Assembly (NCBI RefSeq): GCF_014489635.1
Contig: NZ_CP060828.1
Span: 8,048,001 to 8,112,000 of the forward strand
Direction: 5' to 3'
DNA from: Streptomyces roseirectus
GTDB lineage: Bacteria > Actinomycetota > Actinomycetes > Streptomycetales > Streptomycetaceae
Length of the DNA: 64,000 bases
The notes below the pieces were generated by a model. The model saw nothing but the letters and a program-made list of their open reading frames with translations, was not told the DNA's origin and did no database searches. Positions 1 to 7,446 of this stretch are shown in pieces; the stretch's first letter is position 1; each line of letters opens with the position of its first letter. The translations under genes were made by a program, and so were the position numbers.

Positions 1-1
1 C

Positions 2-175
2 CAGAAGGCCGCCACCGCCGCCGCCATCCCCGGTGCCCGTTTCGAAGGCATCCCCGGCGCCGGGCACTTCAGCTCCGTCCACCAACCCGAGCAGGTCGAG
101 CGGCACGTGCGTGACTTCGTCCGGCACGTCACCACGCCCGACGCCCCCATGGCCGGCAGTGGTGCGGTCCGTTGA
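2..175 (+). CDS. alpha/beta hydrolase, C-terminal fragment (5' end outside window)
   Basis: The last 57 codons of a gene that begins before the window. The readable tail contains GIPGAGHFSSVHQPEQV followed by an amphipathic helix. This is the usual end of alpha/beta-hydrolase-fold enzymes, where the His of the GxGH segment is the catalytic histidine. The nucleophile and acid are outside the window, so the substrate cannot be judged. Its TGA stop (173-175) overlaps the TTG start of the next gene, suggesting translational coupling. The fold is likely; the function is unknown. Confidence 0.6.
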   Translation, partial: QKAATAAAIPGARFEGIPGAGHFSSVHQPEQVERHVRDFVRHVTTPDAPMAGSGAVR

Positions 176-1377
176 CCCTCACCGCAGACCGGTCGACACC
201 CGGTGCCGACCGGGTACCGGCTCCCCGGCCGCGGTCAGGCCGCCGACTGACCGCCCTCGGCCTGTTCTGGATCGTCACCCGCCTGACGGCGGTCGTCGGC
301 ATCCTCCTCAGCGGCCAGAACGCCTGGCAGGAAGTCGCCGGTTACCAGCACTGGGCCGACACCATGCTCACCGGCACCTTTCCGACCGCGGACACCACCT
401 GGCAGTACCCGCCGGGCTCCGCACTGATCATGCTGCTGCCGTACTTGAGCCCGCTCGGCACCTACGTCCAGATCTTCATCCTCATGACCGTGGTCGTGGA
501 CGGCCTCGTCACCCTCGCCCTGATCCGCACCGGACCGGCCACGCGCCCCCTCGCCCCGGCCTGGATCTGGACAGCCGGAATCCCCGTCCTGTTCGGCCTC
601 CCGTACACCCGGTACGACATCTTCCCCACCGCCTGCGCCGTTCTGGCACTGCTGCTCGTCCACCGCCGCCCCACCGCCGCGGGAGTGATCGCAGGTACGG
701 GAATCTCCCTGAAAGCCTGGCCCGCCCTTCTCCTGATCGCCGCGCCGGGCAGAACCTGGCGCTCAGCCCTGGCCGTCGCCGCCGGGGTGTGCCTCACCGC
801 AGCCGCCCTGCTGCACAACGCCCTCGGCTTCCTGACCTCCCAGGCGGGCCGCGGCGTCGAATACGAGTCCGTCGGAGGCAGCCTGCTGCTGGCCGCACGC
901 CACCTCGGCTACACCGGGCACATCGAAAAACGCTACGGGTCCTACGAAATCGTCGGCCCCCATGTCGCCGCGGTGGCCGACGCCTCCCTCGCCGCCAGCG
1001 CCCTGGCCGCGTGCTGGCTGATCCGGTGGCGCCGGCGCACACGCGGCTCCGCCGCCCCGGCCGCCGACGCCGCGCTCACCGCCACGCTCCTCTTCGTCGT
1101 CACCAGCCGTGTCATCAGCCCCCAGTACCTCATCTGGCTCCTGGGCCTGGTCGCCGTGTGCGCCGCCTCCCGGACCACCACACAACGCCCGGTCATCGTC
1201 CTGGTGCTTGCCTGCCTCCCCCTCACCGCCCTGGAATTCCCCATCTTCGTCAACCAGGCCCTGGCCGGCCAAGCCCCGGTCATCGCGATCCTGCTCCTGC
1301 GCAACCTCCTCCTCGTCACCGCCGCGCTCTGGTCCTGCCACCGACTACGGACACACCCTGGACCGCCCTCCCGCTGA
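172..1377 (+). CDS. GT87-like polyprenol-phosphate-dependent membrane glycosyltransferase (DUF2029 type)
   Basis: A 401-residue polytopic membrane protein with about ten hydrophobic segments separated by short loops. An acidic/aromatic first loop (QHWADTM, then TWQYPPGS) matches the GT-C/GT87 mannosyltransferase family, in which the first extracytoplasmic loop carries catalytic acid residues. GT87 enzymes transfer sugars from polyprenyl-phosphate donors outside the membrane, for example to lipoglycans. The TTG start was chosen because it overlaps the upstream stop (TTGA); no strong ribosome site is visible, so a slightly later start is possible. It is probably co-transcribed with the upstream hydrolase. 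The acceptor is unknown. Confidence 0.7.
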   Translation: MTLTADRSTPGADRVPAPRPRSGRRLTALGLFWIVTRLTAVVGILLSGQNAWQEVAGYQHWADTMLTGTFPTADTTWQYPPGSALIMLLPYLSPLGTYVQIFILMTVVVDGLVTLALIRTGPATRPLAPAWIWTAGIPVLFGLPYTRYDIFPTACAVLALLLVHRRPTAAGVIAGTGISLKAWPALLLIAAPGRTWRSALAVAAGVCLTAAALLHNALGFLTSQAGRGVEYESVGGSLLLAARHLGYTGHIEKRYGSYEIVGPHVAAVADASLAASALAACWLIRWRRRTRGSAAPAADAALTATLLFVVTSRVISPQYLIWLLGLVAVCAASRTTTQRPVIVLVLACLPLTALEFPIFVNQALAGQAPVIAILLLRNLLLVTAALWSCHRLRTHPGPPSR

Positions 1378-1382
1378 TCGCC

Positions 1383-2702
1383 TCACCCGCGAACCCGGCT
1401 CGTGGGGGGGATTCCGGCATATGACGCCTGTGGCAGGTGCCCAGCAAGGCGCGCTGAACCGGTTTGCGAATGTCCGCTCGTAAGGGCTTGGGCTGTATCA
1501 ACGAGATGCACGTGCCGGGGCACCGATTGCTGGAGCGCTTTGGAGTAGTTCCACAAGGATGTTTGGTGGGCCCGCCGCCGCCCGCGAAGCCTCCGGGGGT
1601 GAGTGAGTTGAGCCAGGTCTGGAACTGTTTTTGTTCGGCCGGGCCGAGGATGCGGGTGGTTCCGGGTGCCGGTGGGATGGGGTCCTGGCTGGGGATGGAC
1701 GGGTCGACCCTGTTGATGCCGGCGCGCATCGGCAGGATGCCGGGGACTTGTCCTTGGTAGGAGGCCAGGATGAGCGGCACAGGCTGCGGCAGCGGTACCG
1801 GGAACAGCGGAAGTCCTGGCAACCCGGAAGGTCCGTCCGAGCCGTTCGGGAGCTTGACCCGCTTCTGCGAGTCGTCGAGGGCGTTCACGACGTTGCCGAG
1901 GCGGTGGATCCACGGGTCGTCGAGGACGCTCCTTGGCGAGGTCCCTTTCCGTGATGTCGCGGAGGGGTTCGGGGAGGCCGTCGAGGTCGGGGTCGGCGGA
2001 CATGACCCGATAGGCGACCACGTCGGGAGCGCCGGTGCCGAAGGGCGGGCGGCCGGTGGCCGCGTAGGCGACGAGGGAGCCCCAGGCGAACACGTCGCCC
2101 TGAGGGCCGGTTGTTCCGGTGCGGTAGTGCTCAGGGCTGATCCAGCCGGGCGTGCCGGTCATCGTGCCGGTGCGTGTCACCGAGGTGCCGTCGGCGGCGT
2201 GGGCGATGCCGAAGTCCAGGAGGCGGGGGCCGGTCGGGGTGAGGACGACGTTCTGCGGTTTGACGTCCCGGTGGACGACCTCGGCCGCGTGGATGGCGGC
2301 GAGAGCTTGGGCGGTGCCGGTGGCGAAGGCGTACAGGGTGGCGGCGGTGAGGGGGCCGTGGGCGGCGAGGTGCTGGTCGAGGGTGAGGCCGGGGGCGTAG
2401 GCGGTGGCCAGCCAGGGGGATTCGGTGTCGGGGTCGGCCGCGAGAACGGGCACGAGGCACGGCCCCTGGACGCGGGCCGAGAGCCGCACCTCACGGCGGA
2501 AACGGGCCCGGAACTCCGGATCCCCGGCCGGCGCGGCATGGATGACCTTGACGGCGACGCGCAGCCCGGCGGGATCGAGACCGGCGTGCACGACGCCCAT
2601 GCCGCTCGCGCCCAGCCGCCCGACGATCCGGTACGGGCCGACCTGCCGGGGGTCACCAGGGCGGGCGGGCTGCACGCGCCCACCGGAGCGGGCAGCGCTC
2701 AC
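1383..2702 (-). CDS. Ser/Thr protein kinase, probably frameshifted in its C-terminal part
   Basis: A Hanks-type kinase from a GTG at 2702. It has a glycine loop with a degenerate third Gly (GRLGASGMGVV), the ATP-binding Lys in VAVKVIH, the catalytic loop HRDVKPQN, the metal-binding DFG in LLDFGIA, and SPEH in place of APE. There is no transmembrane or PASTA segment. Near 1929, after ERDLAKE, codon bias collapses in this frame, and high third-position GC moves to the next frame (VLDDPWIHRLGNVVNALDD) and continues to about 1570. This indicates a one-base frameshift, so the last 180 codons given here are probably not the ancestral protein. Beyond about 1570 both frames lose actinobacterial codon bias. 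The kinase assignment is firm; the real C-terminus is not. Confidence 0.7.
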   Translation of the reverse strand: MSAARSGGRVQPARPGDPRQVGPYRIVGRLGASGMGVVHAGLDPAGLRVAVKVIHAAPAGDPEFRARFRREVRLSARVQGPCLVPVLAADPDTESPWLATAYAPGLTLDQHLAAHGPLTAATLYAFATGTAQALAAIHAAEVVHRDVKPQNVVLTPTGPRLLDFGIAHAADGTSVTRTGTMTGTPGWISPEHYRTGTTGPQGDVFAWGSLVAYAATGRPPFGTGAPDVVAYRVMSADPDLDGLPEPLRDITERDLAKERPRRPVDPPPRQRRERPRRLAEAGQAPERLGRTFRVARTSAVPGTAAAACAAHPGLLPRTSPRHPADARRHQQGRPVHPQPGPHPTGTRNHPHPRPGRTKTVPDLAQLTHPRRLRGRRRAHQTSLWNYSKALQQSVPRHVHLVDTAQALTSGHSQTGSARLAGHLPQASYAGIPPTSRVRG

Positions 2703-2936
2703 AGAGAGTCCGTTCCTGTTCCACGAAGAAGAGCTGCGAGGAGCGGCGCTCTTCGGATACACCGCTGTGCCTCCGCGGCTGGATGTCATCCGCAGGATGC
2801 CTCGACGAGCAGTGGCACTCTGTGAATCGGCCGGGGGCAAGTCCTTGGGGCCGGCCGATGGGTTGCCCAAAGTGGTGTGGTGGTCACCGCTGGCTATCAT
2901 GGGGCGGGTTCGCAACGTGCGCAGCGGGAGGTCGAG

Positions 2937-4193
2937 TTGGCCGGTGCAGTGCCGGAGTTGTCGAGGGCGGAGGTGGCTGCCTGGAAGGCGGCGGGGACGC
3001 CGGTCGTCGATCTGCTGGGGCGGGCCCACCGGCTCGGGCCGGTCAGTGGGTTCCGGCTCGGGGACCGGCCCGTCGTCCTCGTGACCGACCCCGAAGCCGT
3101 CCGGCACGTGCTCGCGCGACATCCGGACCGGTACGTCAAACGCTCCCACCGGATGCGTCACCTCCTCGGCGACGGGGTACTCACCGTCGACGGGCCCGCC
3201 TGGCGGGGGCAACGCAGGCTGTTCCAGCCCCAGTTCACCGTCCAGGGCGTCCGGCGCTACGAGCGGGCGATGCGGGACGCCGTCGCGGACGTCGCCCGCG
3301 CCTGGAGCGCGTCGGCCCGTACCGGCGAGCCCCGGGACCTCGTCGCCGACATGCGGCGCTTCACCATCGACGTGATCTGGCGCGCCACGACCGGACTGCC
3401 CCTCGACGACACCACCCACCGCCAACTCCTCGCCGCCGCCCGCATCGTGGCCGCGGTCGCCGCGATCGGGCCCGCCGACACCGCCGACCTGGAGCGCGAC
3501 CTCGCGGAGGTCGACGCCGCCGCCGGACGCGCGGTCGCCGCCGCCCGCGCCAACGGCGACCCCGGCATCCTCGACGCGCTGCTCGACACCGTCGAACTCC
3601 CCGACCCCGACGGGCGGTTGGTCCGCGACAACTTCGTCACCTTCCTCGTCGCCGGGTACGAGACCACCGCCGCCACGCTCAGCTGGCTCCTGCTGCTCCT
3701 GCACGACCACCCGGGGGACCGGGAGTGGGCGCTCGCGCAGGGGCCCGCCGGCTCGGCCGCGCGGACGGCCGCGATCCGGGCGCTGATCAGCGAGACCCTG
3801 CGGCTCTACCCGGCGGCGCTGCTGCTGTTCCGCGACACCACCGAGGACGACGTCCTCGCCGGGCACCGGATCGGGAAGGACACCACCGTCGCCCTGTGCG
3901 CCTACCTCACGCACCGGATCCCCCAGTTGTGGCCGGATCCCGAGCGGTTCGAGCCCCGGCGATTCCACGAACCGGCGCCCCGGCCTGCCCTCGGTACGTA
4001 CTACCCGCTCGGGCTCGGCCCCCGCACCTGCCTCGGCGCCCAGTTCACCCTCCAGGAGATGACCCTCCTCGCGGAAACCCTGCTGCCCGCCTTCGAGTTC
4101 GCCCTTGTCGGGGAGCGGCCCCGGCCCGCGTTCGACATCACGATCCATCCCGACGGGCCGCTCCTCGCGCGGGTGAGCGCGCGGGGCGAGTGA
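2937..4193 (+). CDS. cytochrome P450
   Basis: A soluble heme monooxygenase of about 418 residues. The I-helix oxygen-activation motif AGYETT, the ExxR motif in SETLRLYP and the heme-ligand loop PLGLGPRTCLGAQF (Cys near residue 365) are all intact. The spacing fits class I bacterial P450s that take electrons from a ferredoxin. The TTG at 2937 is preferred because GGGAGG lies five bases upstream; an in-frame GTG at 2877 would add 20 residues but has no ribosome site. No ferredoxin or biosynthetic genes adjoin it, so the substrate is unknown. Confidence 0.85.
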   Translation: MAGAVPELSRAEVAAWKAAGTPVVDLLGRAHRLGPVSGFRLGDRPVVLVTDPEAVRHVLARHPDRYVKRSHRMRHLLGDGVLTVDGPAWRGQRRLFQPQFTVQGVRRYERAMRDAVADVARAWSASARTGEPRDLVADMRRFTIDVIWRATTGLPLDDTTHRQLLAAARIVAAVAAIGPADTADLERDLAEVDAAAGRAVAAARANGDPGILDALLDTVELPDPDGRLVRDNFVTFLVAGYETTAATLSWLLLLLHDHPGDREWALAQGPAGSAARTAAIRALISETLRLYPAALLLFRDTTEDDVLAGHRIGKDTTVALCAYLTHRIPQLWPDPERFEPRRFHEPAPRPALGTYYPLGLGPRTCLGAQFTLQEMTLLAETLLPAFEFALVGERPRPAFDITIHPDGPLLARVSARGE

Positions 4194-4327
4194 GACGGAC
4201 GGCAGGGGAGGGCCGGGGCTCGGGGGAGGGCTGGGACGCGGGGGCGTGACGTCCCCGGCCGGCGAGGGCGGCTCGGTCCGCCCGGCGTGAGGGGGTCCGG
4301 CTCGGCGCGCTGTGCGGCGGGGCGTCC

Positions 4328-5347
4328 TCATGGGGCCGTCCCCTCGCCGGGAGGCGTGCCGTGTGTGCGCCGGCCCCGCCTGTGAGGTGCGGTCGACGCG
4401 AGTCCGTCCCCGCCGCGCCCGCGCGAGCCGGCCGGTGTGACCTCGTCCCCGTCTCCCTCGCGCCCTCGCGAGGTGACCGGCGTCGATCCGTCCCCACCCC
4501 CGCTCCGTCCCGGTCGTCCCAGCACCACCCCCGCCAACACCAGCGCCAGACCGCCCAGTTGGCGCCCGCTCAGGCTGTCCCCCGCGACAGCCGTCCCCAG
4601 TAGGACCCCCGTCACCGGATTGAGCAGGCCGATCAACCCCACCGTCCCCGCCGGCAGATGCCGCAGTCCCGCGAACCAGACGGCGAACGCCAGGGCTGTC
4701 GCTATGAGGGAGGTGTAGGCGATCGCCAGGACGGCGGAGACGGACAGGGAGGGCGGTGCGCCCTCCACCGCGACCGCGACCGGCAGCAGGAAGAGGCCAC
4801 CCGCCGTGAGCTGCCAGGCCGTGGCCGCGAGGACGTCGGCGCCGGAGCCCCAGTGCTTGGTGAGGACGTGCCCGAACGACGAGACCAGCATCGCGGCGGC
4901 CGACGCGAGGACGCCTACGACGCTCGTGCCGTCCGCCCCCGTGAAGAGCATCAGGCACACCCCGGCGAGCCCGACCGCCGCCCCCGCGAGATGCGCGGCG
5001 CGCGGGCGCTCGGCGACCAGACCCCACGCGAGCAGCATCATCGTCAGCGGCGAGACCGCCATCACCGTCGACGCCACGCTCGTCGGCAGCAGTTGGGAGG
5101 CGACGTACACGAGGACGAAGAACACGCTCGCGTTGAGGAAGCCGAGGACGGCGGAGCGCCCCCACCACGCGCCGCGCGGGAGTTGTCGGCGCAGCATCAG
5201 GAGGGCGAGCCCGGCGGGCAGTGCGCGCAGGGCCGCGCCGTACAGGGGGCTGTCGGCCGGCAAGTACTCGTGCGTCACGAAGTAGTTGGCTCCCCACGCC
5301 ACCGGGGCGAGGGAGGTGAGGGCGATCCAGCGTGCATTCGCTTCCAT
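4328..5347 (-). CDS. EamA/DMT-superfamily permease
   Basis: A 339-residue protein with about ten membrane helices in two EamA repeats, typical of drug/metabolite transporters. The start is the ATG at 5347 (MEANARW), which keeps the divergent operator region outside the coding sequence. After the last helix there is a tail of about 60 residues, rich in Gly, Arg and Ser, that is not part of the family fold. It is transcribed divergently from the MarR regulator at 5388 across only 40 bp, so the regulator very probably controls it. Export of a small molecule or drug is likely; the substrate is unknown. Confidence 0.8.
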   Translation of the reverse strand: MEANARWIALTSLAPVAWGANYFVTHEYLPADSPLYGAALRALPAGLALLMLRRQLPRGAWWGRSAVLGFLNASVFFVLVYVASQLLPTSVASTVMAVSPLTMMLLAWGLVAERPRAAHLAGAAVGLAGVCLMLFTGADGTSVVGVLASAAAMLVSSFGHVLTKHWGSGADVLAATAWQLTAGGLFLLPVAVAVEGAPPSLSVSAVLAIAYTSLIATALAFAVWFAGLRHLPAGTVGLIGLLNPVTGVLLGTAVAGDSLSGRQLGGLALVLAGVVLGRPGRSGGGDGSTPVTSRGREGDGDEVTPAGSRGRGGDGLASTAPHRRGRRTHGTPPGEGTAP

Positions 5348-5384
5348 GGAAGACAATGTAGCTTCCCGGGAAGGTACCCTGGAA
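5341..5384. promoter_or_regulatory. repeated TTCCNNGGAA operators between EamA and MarR genes
   Basis: Three copies of one dyad are visible: CTTCCATGGAAG (5341-5352), CTTCCCGGGAAG (5362-5373), and a one-mismatch copy TACCCTGGAA (5375-5384). The first two are perfect 12-bp palindromes with centres 21 bp apart, two helical turns. They lie across the start of the EamA gene and just before the MarR gene, as expected for a MarR dimer repressing both genes. The sequence pattern is direct; the regulator assignment is inference. Confidence 0.65.
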
Positions 5385-5387
5385 GGC

Positions 5388-5942
5388 ATGAGTGAGGACA
5401 TTCCCTCGGAAGAGTGGCGGAACCAGGCCCCGCCCCCGCGTGACCGCGTCGCCCGCATCCAGGACGACTGGCGCCGCGAGCGCCCCGACCTCGACGTCTC
5501 CCCGCAGGGCGTGATCGGCAGACTGCACTCGCTGGCCGGCCGCCTGACCGACGAACTGTGCCTGGTCTACGGGCGGTACGGCCTGGGGGAGGGGGAGTTC
5601 GACGTGCTGTGCGCGCTGCGCAGGGCCGGCGCCCCGTACGAGCGGGCGCCCGGCGAACTCGCCGCGCACACCATGGTCACCACCGGCGCGATGACCAAAC
5701 GCATCGACCGGCTGGAGCGCGCGGGCCTCGTCACCCGGCGGCGCGCGGACGACGACCAGCGCGGGCGTATCGTCGCCCTGACCGAACCAGGCCGCGAGCT
5801 GATCGACCGCGCCTTCGCCGACCACATGCGCAACGAGCGCAGGCTGCTCGACCTGATGACACCCGCCGAGGCGGCCATCCTCGAACAGCTCCTCGGCTCC
5901 TGGCTCACGAGACTCGACGGAGGCGCGCCCGGCGACTCCTGA
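5388..5942 (+). CDS. MarR-family transcriptional regulator
   Basis: 184 residues with a winged-helix core: LTDELCLVYGRYGLGEGEFDVLCALRR as dimer helix and first DNA-binding helices (read as two parts, residues about 45-70), then HTMVTTGAMTKRIDRLE as recognition helix. The wing follows, with the basic/acidic RRRADDDQRGR turn typical of MarR proteins. The ATG at 5388 follows GGAAGG at good spacing. It probably represses itself and the divergent EamA exporter through the palindromes between them, with release by a small phenolic or drug ligand. The ligand is not known. Confidence 0.85.
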   Translation: MSEDIPSEEWRNQAPPPRDRVARIQDDWRRERPDLDVSPQGVIGRLHSLAGRLTDELCLVYGRYGLGEGEFDVLCALRRAGAPYERAPGELAAHTMVTTGAMTKRIDRLERAGLVTRRRADDDQRGRIVALTEPGRELIDRAFADHMRNERRLLDLMTPAEAAILEQLLGSWLTRLDGGAPGDS

Positions 5943-6110
5943 GAACCCGGCAACTCCTCGCCCAGGGACGGGGTTTCACGGGATGCGCACCCGCCCTCAC
6001 TCTTTCTTTAGATTTCAAAAGCTACGCTCACGGACAAGCCGAGCGGCCGAAAACGGCCCCCACGCCCCGGCGCTCGCGCGAAGCACCCCCACAGGTACAG
6101 GAGACAGGCC

Positions 6111-7214
6111 GTGCGCGACGGCGACGTAGTGGTGATCGGCGGCGGCTACGCCGGAGTCCGGCTGGCCAAACGGCTGGACGCGACCTCACGGGTCACCCTG
6201 GTGGACCGCAAGGAGGTCTTCTTCCACCGGATCGCCTCCCTGCGCGCGGGCGTCCACCCCGAGTGGACCTCGACCCCGTTCATCCCCTACGACCGGCTCC
6301 TCACCCACGGCCGGATCGTCGTCGGCAAGGCCCTGCGCATCGACACCGACGCCCGGCACGTCGTCCTCGCGACAGGCGAACGGATCCCCTACGACGTCCT
6401 CGTCATCGCGACCGGCGCCGACTACCCGGAGCCCGCCCGGTTCACCGGCACGACCGTCGACGAGGCCGCCAAGACGTTCGCCGCGCACCAGCAGAAGATC
6501 GCCGGCGCCGACCACGTCCTGGTCGTCGGCGGCGGCCCCTCCGGCGTCGAACTCGCCGCCGAGATACGCCTGGCGCGCCCCCACGTGCGCGTGACGCTCG
6601 CCCACGCCGGCGACGCCCTGCTCGACTCCACCGGCAGCGCCTGGGCCGGACGCCGCGCGCGCACCTGGCTGGAGGCGCACGACGTCGCCGTCCGCCTCGG
6701 CTCCTTCATGGCGCCCGGCACCGAGTTCGGCGTCTACAAGGACACCCACGGCGAGGCGGTCGAGGCCGACGTCTCCTTCTGGGCCACCGGCATCACCCCC
6801 AACACCCTGTGGCTGCGCCTCGCCGGGCACGGCGACTGGCTCAACCCCGCGGGCCACGTCCGCGTCGACCGCGCGCTGCGCGTGGCGGGACTGCGCGACG
6901 TCTTCGCCGTGGGCGACGTCAACGACGCGGCCGAGCAGAAGGTCACCCAGGCCGCCATCAGCCAGGCCGACCTCGCCGCCCACAACATCCGCGCCCACCT
7001 CGCCGCCGGGCGCCACCGCAAGGAACCCCGCCTCTACCGCGCCCCCCACCGCACCCCGCTCATCGTCCCCTTCGGCGGCGCCGACGGCCTCACCCTCGTC
7101 CCCGTCCCCGGCGGCGAGAGCGCCGTCCTCGGGAGCCGCACGACGACCGTCGCCAAGGCGAAGACGCTGATGACGCCGTACATGCGGCGCCAGCTGGGGT
7201 ACACGGCGGCCTGA
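6111..7214 (+). CDS. NAD(P)/FAD-dependent oxidoreductase (NDH2/FSP1-like)
   Basis: A 367-residue two-dinucleotide-binding flavoprotein. The N-terminal FAD motif VVIGGGYAGVRLAKRL, the ATG motif in VIATGADYP, the second Rossmann NAD(P)H motif VLVVGGGPSGVELAAE and the FAD-binding VFAVGDVND are present. No redox-active CxxxxC is present, so it is not a disulfide reductase. It resembles type II NADH dehydrogenases and AIFM2-like quinone reductases but is short and lacks an obvious membrane helix. GTG start with CAGGAG upstream. The 168-bp leader contains an AT-rich patch (6001-6025) that may hold the promoter. A strong terminator follows. Confidence 0.8.
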   Translation: MRDGDVVVIGGGYAGVRLAKRLDATSRVTLVDRKEVFFHRIASLRAGVHPEWTSTPFIPYDRLLTHGRIVVGKALRIDTDARHVVLATGERIPYDVLVIATGADYPEPARFTGTTVDEAAKTFAAHQQKIAGADHVLVVGGGPSGVELAAEIRLARPHVRVTLAHAGDALLDSTGSAWAGRRARTWLEAHDVAVRLGSFMAPGTEFGVYKDTHGEAVEADVSFWATGITPNTLWLRLAGHGDWLNPAGHVRVDRALRVAGLRDVFAVGDVNDAAEQKVTQAAISQADLAAHNIRAHLAAGRHRKEPRLYRAPHRTPLIVPFGGADGLTLVPVPGGESAVLGSRTTTVAKAKTLMTPYMRRQLGYTAA

Positions 7215-7225
7215 GCGCACGAAAG

Positions 7226-7255
7226 GGCCGCCCCGTGGAAGTCCACGGGGCGGCC
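7226..7255. terminator. strong intrinsic hairpin terminator
   Basis: A perfect 13-bp stem (7226-7238 pairing with 7243-7255) with a four-base AAGT loop, 12 bp after the flavoprotein stop. There is no U-tract, as is common in Streptomyces. It faces the small minus-strand gene at 7269 and probably serves both strands. Confidence 0.8.
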
Positions 7256-7268
7256 TGCGGGCGGTGCC

Positions 7269-7403
7269 TCAGCACCTGTTCGGCCAGCACGGATTGGAGG
7301 CGAGCCGGGACCGAGCCCCCGGAAGGTGGAGGGCTGCGGCGATCTTCAGGAAGCGTGCCAGCGCCCTGTCCTTGACTGAACGCCCGGAGCGTTTCCCACG
7401 CAT
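7269..7403 (-). CDS. 44-residue cationic peptide downstream of sensor kinase
   Basis: Not a recognised family. The ATG at 7403 follows AAAGGAG at six-base spacing, among the best ribosome sites in the window, and third-position GC is raised. The peptide begins MRGKRSGRSVKD, has a central helix-like ARFLKIAAALHL stretch and ends in SNPCWPNRC with two Cys and one Trp. It lies 43 bp downstream of the sensor kinase on the same strand, with a small CCCCG/CGGGG hairpin between, so it may be co-transcribed. It could be a signalling peptide, a modified-peptide precursor or a small accessory protein. No modification enzyme is adjacent. Confidence 0.45.
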   Translation of the reverse strand: MRGKRSGRSVKDRALARFLKIAAALHLPGARSRLASNPCWPNRC

Positions 7404-7446
7404 GTCTGTCTCCTTTCGGCCCCGCTCTCACGGGGTGTTCCCACAG

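Noticed and set aside
1383..5825. One 1480-codon minus-strand ORF
   Set aside because: It joins the kinase to antisense of the P450 and exporter region; only the part before 2702 has kinase content. Such long shadow frames are normal at this GC.
7269..7403. ComX-type pheromone for the neighbouring sensor kinase
   Set aside because: The Trp near the C-terminus is suggestive, but there is no ComQ-like prenyltransferase and the peptide shows no other ComX feature, so only a neutral description is kept.
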